Assembly (NCBI GenBank): GCA_021825785.1
Contig: JAKAGP010000174.1
Coordinates: 1 to 5,055 of the forward strand
DNA length: 5,055 nucleotides
Source: Nitrospirota bacterium
GTDB lineage: Bacteria > Nitrospirota > Thermodesulfovibrionia > Thermodesulfovibrionales > JdFR-88
Direction: 5' to 3'
A program made the translations under genes and the position numbers. Under the pieces are notes generated by a model. The model had not been told where the DNA came from and searched no databases. It worked only from the letters and a program-made list of their open reading frames with translations. Position 1 is the stretch's first letter; each line of letters opens with the position of its first letter. This document shows positions 4,918-5,055 of the stretch, one piece after another.

Positions 4918-5032
4918 AGGAAAAGAATATGATATGAATGGAAAAGATTGTTATGATATTGGAAAATGATGAAAGGGTTTACGATAGGAGTGGAAAGGAT
5001 TGTGATGAGAGTGGAAAGGGGGTGGTGGGATT
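4918..5032. repeat. Phased 21-bp degenerate direct repeats (iteron-like)
   Basis: On the plus strand the core TGGAAA (or one-base variants) starts at 4918, 4939, 4960, then 4970, 4991 and 5012. The spacing is exactly 21 bp except for a single 10-bp step. The units at 4939 and 4991 agree at 17 of 21 positions (about TGGAAARGATTGTKATGA). Twenty-one bp is two helical turns and ten is one, so every copy faces the same side of the helix. Iterons of replication origins and partition sites have this kind of layout. The array may continue past the window edge. Confidence 0.55.
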
Positions 5033-5055
5033 GAAGTGAGGCTGGACGTGCAGAT

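Noticed and set aside
4938..5039. 33-codon ORF on the plus strand (MEKIVMILEND...)
   Set aside because: It is a by-product of the 21-bp purine-rich repeats; a possible AAGGA upstream lies too far away and no family is evident.
1..5055. tRNA genes or a CRISPR array
   Set aside because: No cloverleaf with a GGTTCGA-type T arm was seen on either strand, and the only direct repeats are the 24-nt pair, the 11-bp pair and the 21-bp degenerate units, without spacers of CRISPR type.

Overview
All genes I can support read on the minus strand, so in transcription order the window runs from right to left. Strong GGAGG-type ribosome-binding sites, one near-consensus sigma70-type promoter, tight packing of small mostly unknown ORFs and a phage-type P-loop kinase point to a bacterial mobile element, most likely a bacteriophage or a plasmid/prophage segment. 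The host cannot be named from the sequence. I saw no tRNA, rRNA, CRISPR array, integrase or structural phage gene.

Right end (about 4918-5040): purine-rich degenerate direct repeats spaced exactly 21 bp, with one 10-bp phase slip, then an AT-rich stretch and a 12-bp perfect palindrome. Middle (about 4845 down to 3001): almost 1.85 kb with no credible gene on either strand but very dense in hairpins. These include repeated GNRA-capped stems, many perfect stems of 5-7 bp, and a 20-bp helix near the 3' end followed directly by an intrinsic terminator. G.U wobbles and GAAA loops fix the transcribed strand as minus. I read this as one giant, ornate structured non-coding RNA, comparable in style to GOLLD/ROOL/OLE-type large RNAs but not one I can assign to a known class. 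It is the main discovery candidate.

Downstream come a 65-residue Cys/His protein and an 83-residue unknown. A sigma70-like promoter with an inverted repeat inside its spacer follows (2224-2252). It drives an N4BP2L1-like P-loop kinase, overlapped by 4 nt by a 73-residue unknown, and then an unknown 184-residue protein (205 from an alternative start) preceded by a three-half-site operator-like repeat. A further promoter (650-678) serves a 45-residue ORF.

Left end (1 to about 460): another gene-poor stretch with nested hairpins, several carrying G.U pairs only on the minus strand. It may be a second structured RNA running off the window. The setting, with a nucleic-acid-type kinase and small proteins between two structured RNA regions, is compatible with an RNA-centred phage module, but any functional link is inference.
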